The position numbers and the translations under genes were made by a program. The notes below the pieces were generated by a model. That model made no database searches and was not told the DNA's origin. It worked only from the letters and a program-made list of their open reading frames with translations. Of a DNA stretch of 58,319 nt, positions 1-9,104 are shown one piece after another. Positions within the stretch are counted from its first letter, which is position 1. The number at the start of each line of letters is the position of its first letter. This stretch comes from Massilia rubra. GTDB lineage: Bacteria; Pseudomonadota; Gammaproteobacteria; Burkholderiales; Burkholderiaceae_D. The stretch lies in contig NZ_VUYU01000039.1 in assembly GCF_011682065.1 (NCBI RefSeq), positions 1-58,319 on the forward strand, in the 5' to 3' direction.

Positions 1-119
1 ACCGCTCCATTCGATGTCCCGTTCAATCGGGTAGGGGGCTATTGCCCGCGACATCGTGATCGTCACTGGGGAGCTCATGTATCGCCGAACCGGCACTGCG
101 GTGGCAGTTTATGAAACAT

Positions 120-260
120 TCAGGCTAAATGGTCGACCGACACGCCGCGCTCTTCCATCATTTCCTCGAAGTGCCGGTAGCTCATTGGATAGCCGGCATA
201 CCAGCGGATGCAGACGAGGATCACATCGATAGGAAAGCGCATCCCTTTGACGTTGAGCAT
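120..260 (-). pseudogene. IS6-family transposase, N-terminal fragment
   Basis: The minus strand encodes 46 residues starting MLNVKGMRFPIDVILVC and continuing through IRWYAGYP, SYRHFEEMMEERGV and SVDH, then a stop. This is the typical N-terminus of IS6/IS26-type transposases, which normally continue for about 190 more residues with the DDE catalytic domain. Here the reading ends right after the SVDH motif, so the gene is a dead remnant. It lies 160 bp beyond the last gene of the pigment cluster and marks an insertion-sequence scar at that edge. Terminal repeats were not identified. Family assignment is by recalled motif similarity only. Confidence 0.75.
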
Positions 261-420
261 GTCGATTCGTCTTGGGTTCGGGCGCCGCAGTTTACATGAT
301 TGCCCCGCCGACGTTCGCTAATGACAGCCCCCCGTGTTGTTGACCGTGAGGAGATTGTGCTGGCCATGCTGGCCGATGAACATAACGCCGCGGGCTTACC
401 GGTTACTGATGGCGGGAGGA

Positions 421-1572
421 TCAGACTGCCTCGCCGTGGGTTGCAATGATGGCGGCAAGTGGCCTACGCAGGCATTCGCCGTGCCGCTGCCTGATCGCAC
501 CGAGGCGCGCGAAGAAAACGATGCGCCGGTCGCCGCCGGCCAGGCGCTGCAATTCACCGCGCGCCCGGTCGTGCTGCAGCATCACGCTGAGCGGGTGCAG
601 CGCAAGGCCGAGCCGCTGCGCGTTCAGCCATACTTCCATCAGGCGCGCGCCGGCCTGGACCATCACCGGCGATGCAAGCTCGTCCGACGGCAGGCTACAC
701 GACAGCAGTTGCGCTGAGTCTTCTACCAGCGCCGCCAGTTGCGCCGCCATCTTATGCGGCACGCGCACGATGCGCAGCACTTGCATGACCTCCGGTGCCA
801 GCACACATTGCATGATGCGCGTACGCAGCGGCGACATCGGTCCCATCAGGCTATGCAGATAAAAACCGTCCTCGGCCGGCTTGCGCGGATCGAAATGCAG
901 GTAGCGGTAGGTTTCCTTCCATGCGCGGTAGCTGGAGAAGTCCAGCGCCGCGAACTGCCGTACCAAATCGGCGGCACGGGCAATGAAGGCCGGGCTGCGT
1001 TCCACCCGGATATGCAGTTGGTCCCCGGTCAGCTGTTCCGGCCAGTGCCGTTCCAGCAATTGCGCGAGCACCATGTCACTGCAACTGCCCTCGGCAAACG
1101 GCGCGCGATGCGTACGGCGCTGCCGGACGCTGTCTTGCAATCCGGCTAATGCCGTGGCATCTGGAACGCGCTGCGGCTGCAGAGCAAGCAACACCAGGCC
1201 CCGGCAGCCATGCCCTTGTTCCAGCGATTGCAAGAACGGCATGGCTGCCGGGGCCTGTGTATCGAGCGTATCCAGCCAGTGCCAGTTGCAGTCAAAGCCC
1301 AGCGCATCGAAGGCCGCGCTCAACAAGCCGAGGAACATGCCGCAACTGAGCTGCATTTCCAGCGCAAGACTGGGTAATGCTCTCAAGGTACGCTTGCGAT
1401 CGATGCCCAGCAGCAGCAACTGCCCGTGCTCCGGCCAAGCATGTGCCGGCATGAGTTGCGCCCGCATCCGCCTGTCTTCGATGTGCACCAGCTTCCATGG
1501 TTGGCAGTTGTGCGACGACGGCGCCTGGCGCGCAATGTCGACTGCTTGCAGCAGGTTTTCTTCAAATTCCAT
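421..1572 (-). CDS. pigM: PigM-like oxidoreductase (nitroreductase-type), prodigiosin MBC branch
   Basis: A 383-residue protein. In the prodigiosin pathway PigM oxidises the bipyrrole alcohol HBM to the aldehyde HBC, before O-methylation by PigF. The N-terminus (MEFEENLLQAVDIARQAPSS, then HNCQPWK) has the ARxAPSxHNxQPW pattern of flavin-binding nitroreductase-fold proteins. The C-terminus holds LHPLSVMLQHDRARGEL and a final ARLGAIRQRHG stretch, as in Acg-like members of that fold. It starts 9 bp after pigL and is the last gene of the operon. It is identified from the fold and from its position, because PigL-PigM adjacency is conserved in prodigiosin clusters. An IS6 remnant lies just downstream, and no pigN follows. 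Confidence 0.8.
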   Translation of the reverse strand: MEFEENLLQAVDIARQAPSSHNCQPWKLVHIEDRRMRAQLMPAHAWPEHGQLLLLGIDRKRTLRALPSLALEMQLSCGMFLGLLSAAFDALGFDCNWHWLDTLDTQAPAAMPFLQSLEQGHGCRGLVLLALQPQRVPDATALAGLQDSVRQRRTHRAPFAEGSCSDMVLAQLLERHWPEQLTGDQLHIRVERSPAFIARAADLVRQFAALDFSSYRAWKETYRYLHFDPRKPAEDGFYLHSLMGPMSPLRTRIMQCVLAPEVMQVLRIVRVPHKMAAQLAALVEDSAQLLSCSLPSDELASPVMVQAGARLMEVWLNAQRLGLALHPLSVMLQHDRARGELQRLAGGDRRIVFFARLGAIRQRHGECLRRPLAAIIATHGEAV

Positions 1573-1581
1573 AACCGTCCT

Positions 1582-2328
1582 TTACCCGTCCCCGTGTGAC
1601 ACGCACTGTCCTACCAGCGCCAGCGCGTAATCGCCGATCAGCCCGCCGTAGCCGCTCAGCTGCGATCCTTGGCTGCTCGGCAACTGTGCCACCAGGCGCG
1701 GCGACACGCGCCATGACAAGCGGCCGTCGCAGCCGGTTGCTTCCAGCTCGATGTCGGCAAACCAACCGAATATGCTTTTCCCGTGTGCCTTCATGAAGGC
1801 TTCCTTGAAGGCCCAGACCGCAGTACGGACGGCATCGCCGCCGGCGGCGCTGACGCGCAATTCATGCGCAGTAAATGCCATCTCGCGTGCCGCATCCGGA
1901 AACGGCCTGACACGCTCTATGTCGATGCCGACCGGATAAGCACTGGCAGCAGCCACCGCATATCCGTGCGAATGGCTGATGCTGACATGGGCACCGGCTG
2001 CCTCCGGCTGGCCGCGATTATGTTCGGCACTGCTGTTGCCGATGACCAGCGCATGCAACGGCGATTCGGCACCGGCCTGCGCATGCAGATGCTGTAATGC
2101 GGCCTTGGCGGCGACGCGCCCGGCCATCCATTCGCGGCGCCGCTTGGCCAGCCGCAATCCGTGCAGCCGCTCGCGCTCGGTATTGCCAAACATGCGTGCG
2201 AGATAACCAGGATCATTTTCGCGCCGCGCTACCGCGTCGACCGACACTGCGCTGACAACGCAGTCACCGATGCCCACTGTGCAAGGCGTTTCCGTCTGAG
2301 GCAACATGATGGCGGCAATGCCGCTCAT
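1582..2328 (-). CDS. pigL: 4'-phosphopantetheinyl transferase (Sfp type)
   Basis: A 248-residue Sfp-type transferase that would move phosphopantetheine from CoA to the carrier-protein serines of PigG and PigH. The magnesium-binding signature GIDIERVRPF and the second signature WAFKEAFMKAHGKSIFGWF are both intact. An upstream SISHSHGYAVAAAS segment matches the conserved SxSHS motif. Its ATG overlaps the TGA of pigK by four bases (ATGA), so translation is probably coupled. The length of ~250 aa distinguishes it from the short AcpS type also encoded in this window at 25450-25860. The identification is strong; substrate choice is inferred from context. Confidence 0.9.
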   Translation of the reverse strand: MSGIAAIMLPQTETPCTVGIGDCVVSAVSVDAVARRENDPGYLARMFGNTERERLHGLRLAKRRREWMAGRVAAKAALQHLHAQAGAESPLHALVIGNSSAEHNRGQPEAAGAHVSISHSHGYAVAAASAYPVGIDIERVRPFPDAAREMAFTAHELRVSAAGGDAVRTAVWAFKEAFMKAHGKSIFGWFADIELEATGCDGRLSWRVSPRLVAQLPSSQGSQLSGYGGLIGDYALALVGQCVSHGDG

Positions 2329-2645
2329 GCAGGCGCCCGGTAACCGGCGCCGAGCTGCGTGCCGGCGACTTCCTCCACCACTTCCGCCATCGTGGAAAAG
2401 CCTTGCACCAGCCGCGCGAAGCTCGCGCTGCCCATGTCGCGCTCGAATGCCTCGTTGCTGCTCACCTTGATTACCTCGATATAGTGGAACGGCGCATCAT
2501 GCGCGCTACTGACCCGGCACACGTCGAAACTGCGCACACTCGGCAATTCCGGACAGGTCGCATAGTCGGTGTCCAGTACCCAGTTTTCGAAAGCCTGCGC
2601 ATGGCCGATGTCAAGCAGGCGGATTTTATGGACGATGGATTGCAT
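2325..2645 (-). CDS. pigK: PigK-like small protein (RedY-related), role unknown
   Basis: A 106-residue soluble protein beginning MQSIVHKIRLLDIGHAQAF and containing HYIEVIKVSSNEAFERDM. It lies between pigJ (15 bp away) and pigL (4-bp overlap), exactly where prodigiosin clusters carry pigK. The biochemical role of PigK is not settled; a helper or chaperone role in the bipyrrole branch has been suggested. No membrane segment, signal peptide or cofactor motif is visible. The overall look (a small alpha/beta protein with a central HYIEVIKV strand) is compatible with a ferredoxin-like dimeric barrel, but that is a guess. Confidence 0.75.
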   Translation of the reverse strand: MQSIVHKIRLLDIGHAQAFENWVLDTDYATCPELPSVRSFDVCRVSSAHDAPFHYIEVIKVSSNEAFERDMGSASFARLVQGFSTMAEVVEEVAGTQLGAGYRAPA

Positions 2646-2660
2646 GTGAGACTCCCGTGG

Positions 2661-5390
2661 TTAGTGAACGCTGCCATCCGCTTGCAGCAGCAGGTGGTAA
2701 TTGATGCCGCCGGTGCCAAAGGAACTGACCGCCGCGCGCCGGCTGCCATCGATCGCATCCCAGCGCGTGTTGGCGGTCACCAGTTCGGCCGGGATGCCCG
2801 CCAGCGGCAACTGCGGATCGATCCGGCGGCGCAGCAAGGTGGCCGGCAGCGCATGCCGCTGCAAGGCGAGCACCGTTTTCAGCAAGCCGGCGGCGCCAGC
2901 GGCGGCGAAGGTATGACCGATGTTGGATTTGACCGAACCGATGCGCAGCGGCACTGCGCGCGCGCCGCCGTACACGCTGCCGATCGACGTCAGTTCCGCC
3001 AGATCGCCCAGGCGCGTGCCGGTACCGTGCGCTTCGACGTACTGCACGGTCGCTGGCGCATAGCCGGCCTGCGCGAAGGCGCGCCGCATCGCCAGCGCCT
3101 GCCCGTCCGGATCGGGCGCGGTCATCGACACTGCATCGGCGGAGCCGCCAACGCCGGTGATCGTCGCATGAATACGGTCGCCGTCGCGCAGCGCATCGCT
3201 GAGCCGCTTGAGCACGAACAGCGCCGCGCCATCGCCCGGCGAGAAGCCGTCGGCATGCTCGGCAAACGGCGCAATCCTTTGTTGTGACAGCATCATTTGC
3301 GACGAACAGAGCACCAGATCGCGCAGGTTGGCCGGCAATTCGACGCCGCCGGCCAGCACCAGGTCGTAGCGATGCCGACGCAAGGCCAGCACCGCATTGT
3401 TGAACGCCGCCAGTGACGACGCGCAGGCCGCTTCCACCGCGACCGGCATCGCGGCAAGGCCGAAGCAGGCCGACACCAGTGCCGCGCTGCCGCTGGCAAG
3501 GTAGCCGTCCAGCGTGAAATGATCGATGCCCTTGTCCGCCGTAGCGGCATCGGGCGCGCTTCCCAAGGTGCGCACCAGTTCAGGCGCGTGCAGCCGGCAC
3601 GCGAGTTCGCGCTCGCGGCCCAGGCTGAGATTGGAGGCGACCATCACCGCGGTGCGGCCGAGCTTGCCGCGCTTGTGCGCCAGGCCGAAATCGGCCAGTG
3701 CTTCGGCGGCGACATGCAGGGTCAGCTTTTGCGCGATATCCAGCGCGGCGGCGCGCTTCGGGAATATTTTATATGCGGCAAGACCGGCATCGTAATGCTC
3801 GCGCCGCTTGAGGTCAGCGCCGTATTGCGCATAGCTCGACAGCACAGCGGCCTCGCCTTCGCCAAAATAGGCGGCGCGCGGCAGCACGTTTTCCGGCAGC
3901 GGCTGCACTGCATCAAGGCCGTCGAACAGGCGCTGCGCGAAGTCGGCGCTATTGCTGCAGGGACCGAAGGCACCGCCGATGCCGACGATCGCAATCGCTT
4001 CCTGCTGTTCTTGCGCAGGCGCCATATCGGACGATAATGCATGACTGGCACTGTCGGGCGCCGACAGCAGCAGATGCCATTGCACGCCGGTCAGGCTACT
4101 GCCAAAGACGCCGGCAAGCTGCGGCGCGTCGCCAGGCCAGGCAATAGCGGCACCGGGATACGCCATACCGGCACGCGCATGCAGCGCTGCCGAACCGCGC
4201 ATCTGCGGCAAGATTTTTTCGTGCAAGGCCAGGCTGCTGCCCGCTACCGCGGCCAGTGCCGCATTGGCAAAGGTATGACCGAATGTGGCGACACTGGCGC
4301 CAAGGTGCAGCGGCCGCTGCTTGCCTTGCGCACAGGCATCGCTCAAGACGCTCAACAACTGCGGCGCCTGGCTGCCGATGCCGGGCAGCACGCAGTCGAT
4401 ATACTGTTGCGCCGCCGCCGTCACGTCCGCCTGTGCACAAGCTTCATTGATCACATGGAACGCCGCCGTGGCATCCACTGCATACGCCAATGCCCCCGGC
4501 ACGTCCTGCCTTGCCGCACCCATGCCGCGCAGCACGCTGTAGATGCGGTCGTTGTCGCGTCGCGCATCGGACAAGCGTTTGAGCAGCAGCGCGGTGGCGC
4601 CTTCGCCCATGGGCGTGCCTGCGCCGTCCTGCGCAAAAGGGTGGCCGCCGCAGGCGCCGGTAAAACCCTTTCTTGCCAGTGCCAACGGCGTCAGAAGGCT
4701 CTCGATGCGTTGTCCGCTGGCGACGATGACTGCCCTGCTCTGGCCGCTGTGAAGCGACAGGCTGGCCGCCTCCAGCAGCGCGTAGCCGGTCGCATCCGCG
4801 CATTCCATTGCCTGCACCGGACCACGCAGCGACAGGAAGGATGCAATGCGCGCCGGAATGCTGCTTGCCATTTCGCCGACCCGGTCATGCGAGGAGGAAC
4901 CGAAGCGCTCGCGCAATGCCTCCTTCAGGCGCGAAAACTGATCGGCGCTGCCAGCAAGTTCATGCGCCAGCCGCACGCCTTCCACCTTCAATGCGTTGGC
5001 GATGGTGCTGTCGAAGCCGAAGCAGGTGCCGCACATAACGGCCACGTCATCGCGCGGCAGATCGCGCTTGTCATACCCGGCATCGCGCACGCACTCGTCC
5101 GCCACCTGCAACAGCATCAACATCATGTGCGATACCGATTTGCGGTAGACCGGCGGAATGCGAAAGCGCTTGAAATCGCATTCCATCTCGTCGAAAAAGG
5201 CGCCGTGCCATCCTCGCAACTGGTCGCGCACGTTGTCGTCAGTGTCCCAGTAACGTGCCAGCGGCAGCGGCGCAAAGTGCGACTCCCCCGCCTGCAGCTG
5301 GCGCCAGAACGCATCCTTGCCGCGCGCCTGTGGATACAGGCAACCGATGCCGACGATCGCGATCGGCTCGAAAGGCGGCGGCTTATGCAT
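2661..5390 (-). CDS. pigJ: PigJ-like tandem ketosynthase, N-terminal KS degenerate
   Basis: The chosen start is the ATG at 5390, giving 909 residues beginning MHKPPPFEPIAIVGIGCLYP. It overlaps the pigI stop by 8 bases, whereas the longer ORF has a non-homologous prefix. Two ketosynthase domains follow each other. In the first, the active-site region reads PVQAMECADATGYALLEAA, where Asp199 occupies the place of the catalytic Cys, and the first active-site His motif is also lost; a later GHTF His is kept. The second KS is intact, with EAACASSL (Cys), EAHGTGT (His) and KSNIGHTFAAAGA (His). Known PigJ extends the pyrrolyl-thioester with a malonyl-derived unit during bipyrrole formation. The first KS probably acts as a chain-length-factor-like partner (inference). 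Confidence 0.9.
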   Translation of the reverse strand: MHKPPPFEPIAIVGIGCLYPQARGKDAFWRQLQAGESHFAPLPLARYWDTDDNVRDQLRGWHGAFFDEMECDFKRFRIPPVYRKSVSHMMLMLLQVADECVRDAGYDKRDLPRDDVAVMCGTCFGFDSTIANALKVEGVRLAHELAGSADQFSRLKEALRERFGSSSHDRVGEMASSIPARIASFLSLRGPVQAMECADATGYALLEAASLSLHSGQSRAVIVASGQRIESLLTPLALARKGFTGACGGHPFAQDGAGTPMGEGATALLLKRLSDARRDNDRIYSVLRGMGAARQDVPGALAYAVDATAAFHVINEACAQADVTAAAQQYIDCVLPGIGSQAPQLLSVLSDACAQGKQRPLHLGASVATFGHTFANAALAAVAGSSLALHEKILPQMRGSAALHARAGMAYPGAAIAWPGDAPQLAGVFGSSLTGVQWHLLLSAPDSASHALSSDMAPAQEQQEAIAIVGIGGAFGPCSNSADFAQRLFDGLDAVQPLPENVLPRAAYFGEGEAAVLSSYAQYGADLKRREHYDAGLAAYKIFPKRAAALDIAQKLTLHVAAEALADFGLAHKRGKLGRTAVMVASNLSLGRERELACRLHAPELVRTLGSAPDAATADKGIDHFTLDGYLASGSAALVSACFGLAAMPVAVEAACASSLAAFNNAVLALRRHRYDLVLAGGVELPANLRDLVLCSSQMMLSQQRIAPFAEHADGFSPGDGAALFVLKRLSDALRDGDRIHATITGVGGSADAVSMTAPDPDGQALAMRRAFAQAGYAPATVQYVEAHGTGTRLGDLAELTSIGSVYGGARAVPLRIGSVKSNIGHTFAAAGAAGLLKTVLALQRHALPATLLRRRIDPQLPLAGIPAELVTANTRWDAIDGSRRAAVSSFGTGGINYHLLLQADGSVH

Positions 5391-7011
5391 CGGCGGTGAC
5401 GATGTCGTTGCGGTTGTCCGCATGCGGCATGGCTGCGCTCTCGCTGGTGCTGCCAGTGTGTTGCTCCAGCGCGCGGTAGTCGATCTTGCCATTCGCATTC
5501 TTCGGCAATTCTTCCAGTTGCCGGGCAAGCCTGGGGATCATGTAGCGCGGAAGCCGGGCGCTGCAGTAGCGCTTGATATCGAGCACGCCAAGTCGTTCGC
5601 CGGCATGCCGCAGCGTGTAATAGGCAACGATGTGTTGCGTATCCCCCGCGCACGCCGCCACGACCGCGACTTCCGCGATACCCGGCATCGCGCCCAGCAC
5701 CGCTTCGATTTCGCCCAGCTCGATACGGTTGCCGTTGAGCTTGAGCATGCGGTCCTTGCGGCCGTGGTAGTACAGGAAGCCGTTCTCGATGCCGACCAGG
5801 TCGCCTGTGGCATGCCGCCCGTGCAGGTGGTTGACGTGAGCGGCCGGTTCCTGCCGGCGCCAGTAGCCAGGCGTCACGCACGCGCCAGAAACGACCAGTT
5901 CGCCGATCGCATGTTCGCCGCTGACCGGCTGCCCGTCCGCGTCGACAATTTCCGCCATCACGCCGGGCAGCGTGCTGCCGATATAGACTGGCTTATCGCG
6001 CGCCATGTCATCGTCGCGCACCTGGTAGTACAGGCAGACATTGGTCTCGGTCGGGCCGTACAGGTTATACAGCGCGCACGCCGCAGGCAGGCAGGATTTC
6101 AATGCCTGCAGTTGCCGTATCGGGAATACCTCGCCAGCGAACAGCACATGGCGCAACGATGCGGTAAGCTCAGATGTCAGCTCGCCGCTGCCGGCGAGCA
6201 GCGCGAGTGCCGACGGCACGCTGTACCAGACGCTGACCTGGTGTCGCCGGATGCCGGCGATCAGCGCCGCAAGATCGCGCTGCTCGTCCTCGCGCACGAT
6301 CCATACCGCAGCGCCAACTGCGGCGGCGGCGAAGTAATCGAAGGTGCTCAGGTCGAAATGAAAACCGGCATGGTTGGCGAAGACGTCGTGCGGCGTCAGC
6401 TTGAATTCCGCCAGCGCCCAAGCGATGAAACTGTGCAGGTTACCGTAGCTGATCTGCACGCCTTTCGGCACGCCTGTGGAGCCGGAGGTAAACAGGATGG
6501 CGGCGAGATCGTCCACAGCGGCGGCGAATGGTGGCGGCAGTTCGACCGACGGCTGTAGTGCGGCAAGCTTCATGATCGCCGTGTTAGCAAGCGGCGCATA
6601 TTCGCCCGGCACATCATCAACGATCAGTATCAGTTTCAGCGTATCGCGCCGCCATCCGTCCAGCGCACGGAAATGCGCGGCATCCGTGACCAGCACCGTC
6701 GGTTCGGCGCTGTCCAGGATTTTCCTTGCGCGTTCCGCCGGCTGGGTGCCGTCCAGTGGCACATAGACGGCGCCGATTTCCATCGCCGCATACAGCGACA
6801 AGGCATAGTCCCGGCATTTCGGCAGCCAGATGGCGACGCGGTCGCCAGGCTGTGTTCCATGGCGCGCAAAATGGGCAGCGCGCTGGCGCACGGACTGGTA
6901 GAACTGTCTATAACTGATGTCGTCAGGATCAACGAATGCAAGACGATCGGGGTGTTCCTGCGCCGAGGTGCGCAGGTAATCAATGACTGGGGTGAAGGTT
7001 GGAGTGCTCAT
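5383..7011 (-). CDS. pigI: L-prolyl-AMP ligase (adenylation enzyme)
   Basis: A 542-residue stand-alone adenylation enzyme of the ANL superfamily. It would activate L-proline as prolyl-AMP and load it on the carrier protein PigG. Visible core motifs are ILFTSGSTGVPKGV (A3), HAGFHFDLSTFDYF (A4), NLYGPTETNV (A5), ATGDLV (A7), GRKDRMLKLNGNRIELGEIE (A8) and LPKNANGKIDY (A10, with the catalytic Lys). No condensation or carrier domain is attached. It begins 152 bp after pigH; that gap contains an inverted repeat. Its 3' end overlaps pigJ. Proline specificity is inferred from the cluster, not from decoding the specificity pocket. Confidence 0.92.
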   Translation of the reverse strand: MSTPTFTPVIDYLRTSAQEHPDRLAFVDPDDISYRQFYQSVRQRAAHFARHGTQPGDRVAIWLPKCRDYALSLYAAMEIGAVYVPLDGTQPAERARKILDSAEPTVLVTDAAHFRALDGWRRDTLKLILIVDDVPGEYAPLANTAIMKLAALQPSVELPPPFAAAVDDLAAILFTSGSTGVPKGVQISYGNLHSFIAWALAEFKLTPHDVFANHAGFHFDLSTFDYFAAAAVGAAVWIVREDEQRDLAALIAGIRRHQVSVWYSVPSALALLAGSGELTSELTASLRHVLFAGEVFPIRQLQALKSCLPAACALYNLYGPTETNVCLYYQVRDDDMARDKPVYIGSTLPGVMAEIVDADGQPVSGEHAIGELVVSGACVTPGYWRRQEPAAHVNHLHGRHATGDLVGIENGFLYYHGRKDRMLKLNGNRIELGEIEAVLGAMPGIAEVAVVAACAGDTQHIVAYYTLRHAGERLGVLDIKRYCSARLPRYMIPRLARQLEELPKNANGKIDYRALEQHTGSTSESAAMPHADNRNDIVTADA

Positions 7012-7116
7012 GTTCTTCTGTCAATTAGATTGAGGGGCTTCACTTCTTTGTAAGAAAAGAGGGTCACCGGTCCTTTGCCGTTCCCGTGCACGCACATGGC
7101 TATCCGGGATAGGGCG

Positions 7117-7138
7117 CCTCCCCCTTACAGAGGGGAGG
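7117..7138. repeat. Short hairpin in the pigI-pigH gap
   Basis: The 7-bp arms CCTCCCC and GGGGAGG flank an 8-nt loop in the 152-bp space between pigH and pigI. No T-run follows on the minus strand, so it is not a classic intrinsic terminator. A related purine/pyrimidine hairpin sits in the pigE-pigD gap. It may moderate read-through or protect mRNA ends, or it may be a dispersed genomic repeat. Confidence 0.5.
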
Positions 7139-7163
7139 AACCGTCAGTCCTTCACCTGAACAC

Positions 7164-9104
7164 CTATCCCCGCACCGCCACCCCCACCTCCTTCGCCGCA
7201 TCCACCAGTATCTGCGCCGCCTCATCGAGATCATCGGCCGTGTGCTCGCAGCTCACGCTGATGCGCAAACGCGCATCGCCGACAGCGGCGCCGGGGAACA
7301 CCACGGTCTGGCAATACATGCCGCGTGCACGCGCCGCGCGTCCGAATTCCAGCGTCTTGCGATCATCGCCGACCACCACCGGGAGGATCGCGCTGGCGGA
7401 ATGCCCAAGGTCGAACCCAGCTTCCAGCAAATGGCCGCGCAAGTGATGGACGTTGCGCCACAGCTTGCTGATGCGCTGCGGCTCGCGCTCCATCACGTCG
7501 ATCGCGGCGATCAGGCCGGCCGCGACCGCCGCCGGGATCGTGGCTGCAAACACATAGGAATGCGAATAGAAACGCAGGTAATCGACCACCTCCTCGTCGC
7601 CGCAAACGAAGCCGCCGACGCCAGCCAGGGTCTTGCTCATGGTGCCGACTTCCAGGTCCACCGCGCCCTTCATGCCGAAATGCTCGGTGGTGCCCGAACC
7701 GGTGCGGCCGAGCACACCGGTGGAATGCGCATCGTCAACCAAGACCCGCGCACCGTATTGCTTCGCCAGCGAGACCAGGCGCGGCAAGTCGACCACATCG
7801 CCGTGCATGCTGAACACGCCGTCGGTGACGATCAGCTTGCCGCCGTCGTGGTCGGCATATTTCTGCAGGATTCTTTCCAGTCCGTCCAGGTCGTGCGGAT
7901 AAATCTTGCGCGCTGCGCCGGCCAGCTTGCAGCCGTCCTGGATGCTCATGTGGTTCAGTGCATCGGTAAAGATCAGATCGTTCTGCCCGGCCAGCGCGGA
8001 AATGCAACCCAGGTTGGCGGAATAGCCGGACGGATAGACGATACATGCCTGCCTGCCCTTGAGCTTCGCCAGCCGCCGCTCCAGTTCCATGTGCAGCACA
8101 TTGGTGCCGCCGATCAGGCGGCAGCCGGTATTCGTGGCGCCGTATTCGCGCACGCCCTTGACGATCGCCTCGATCACTTCCGGATGATTCGCCAGGCCCA
8201 GGTAATTGTTCGACGCAAACATCAGGAATTCCCGGCGCTTGCCGCTGACCTCGTCGTAGATCATCGCACGGTTGCTGCAGCGCGATTCCAGCGGCATGCC
8301 GTACCAGTACAACTGTTCTTGCTGCTTGCGCTGATAGAAGGTATTGAACTCGCGGGCCTTATGGAACAGGTCGCGATGCGGGATGTGGACGAAATCCCTC
8401 ATCGTACGAGCGTCGTCCGCTGCCGGCTCCGCCGCCACGGAAAGCGCGCTGGCGTCAGCATGGCTGAGGTTATCGATGAACTCCGACCACTTCTTTTCTT
8501 CCGTCGCCGGCGGCACTGCCATTGCCGGCGCTGCCGGTTCCAGCATGCTTGGCTGCACGAGAGGCCGCAGATGCGCGATGACCCGTGCAATGCTGGTCAA
8601 CCCTGCGGGAAAGGTGATGGCGGCAATCCCAAGCAACTTGGGAAGCTCGGACAACACGGCTGCCTGGGTAACGGAGTCGATGCCGAGATCACTCTCGAGC
8701 TCGGCATCCGGCGCGAGGTCGCCCGGCTTGTAACCGGTGTGCCGGCTGTAGGCGGCGATGACCGCCATCGTCAGCGCATCGGCTGCGTGCTCCGGCAGGC
8801 AGGGTCGCTGCGGCAAGGCAAGCGTCTTTCCATCCTGTTCCAGGCATTGCCCGATATGCGCCAGCACGAGCGCAATCGTGCTTGTGTGTTGCGGATTTTG
8901 CCGGCTGGACAGGCCGAGCGCCTTGTACAGCTCCGCAAGGGTGGTGGCCAGCGTCACCGAGTCGATCCCGAGGTCGCTCTCGAAATTGGCATCCGGCACA
9001 AGGTCGGCGCGTGCGTAGCCGGTGTGGGTCTGGAACATGTCCAGCACATACGCCTGCAGTCCTGCGTCCGGCGTTGCGATGTGGTCGATTACCTGGTCAT
9101 TCAT
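7164..9104 (-). CDS. pigH: PigH-like didomain carrier protein / alpha-oxoamine synthase
   Basis: A 646-residue protein with two acyl-carrier domains and a PLP-dependent alpha-oxoamine synthase. The carrier serines lie in matching LGIDSVT motifs at Ser49 and Ser144. The catalytic domain spans about residues 245-646 and shows FASNNYLGLANHP, PSGYSANLG, LVDDAHSTGVLG and the PLP-lysine motif TMSKTLAGVGG (Lys491). In prodigiosin synthesis PigH holds the malonyl and pyrrolyl intermediates and condenses with L-serine to give HBM. Its ATG overlaps the pigG stop by four bases. The domain order matches known PigH, and the overall length is normal. Confidence 0.93.
   Translation of the reverse strand: MNDQVIDHIATPDAGLQAYVLDMFQTHTGYARADLVPDANFESDLGIDSVTLATTLAELYKALGLSSRQNPQHTSTIALVLAHIGQCLEQDGKTLALPQRPCLPEHAADALTMAVIAAYSRHTGYKPGDLAPDAELESDLGIDSVTQAAVLSELPKLLGIAAITFPAGLTSIARVIAHLRPLVQPSMLEPAAPAMAVPPATEEKKWSEFIDNLSHADASALSVAAEPAADDARTMRDFVHIPHRDLFHKAREFNTFYQRKQQEQLYWYGMPLESRCSNRAMIYDEVSGKRREFLMFASNNYLGLANHPEVIEAIVKGVREYGATNTGCRLIGGTNVLHMELERRLAKLKGRQACIVYPSGYSANLGCISALAGQNDLIFTDALNHMSIQDGCKLAGAARKIYPHDLDGLERILQKYADHDGGKLIVTDGVFSMHGDVVDLPRLVSLAKQYGARVLVDDAHSTGVLGRTGSGTTEHFGMKGAVDLEVGTMSKTLAGVGGFVCGDEEVVDYLRFYSHSYVFAATIPAAVAAGLIAAIDVMEREPQRISKLWRNVHHLRGHLLEAGFDLGHSASAILPVVVGDDRKTLEFGRAARARGMYCQTVVFPGAAVGDARLRISVSCEHTADDLDEAAQILVDAAKEVGVAVRG

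Noticed and set aside
321-449. A 42-codon plus-strand ORF (MTAPRVVDREEIVLAMLADE...)
   Set aside because: It overlaps the 3' end of pigM and has no recognisable family. It may be IS-associated scrap, but support is too weak to call a gene.
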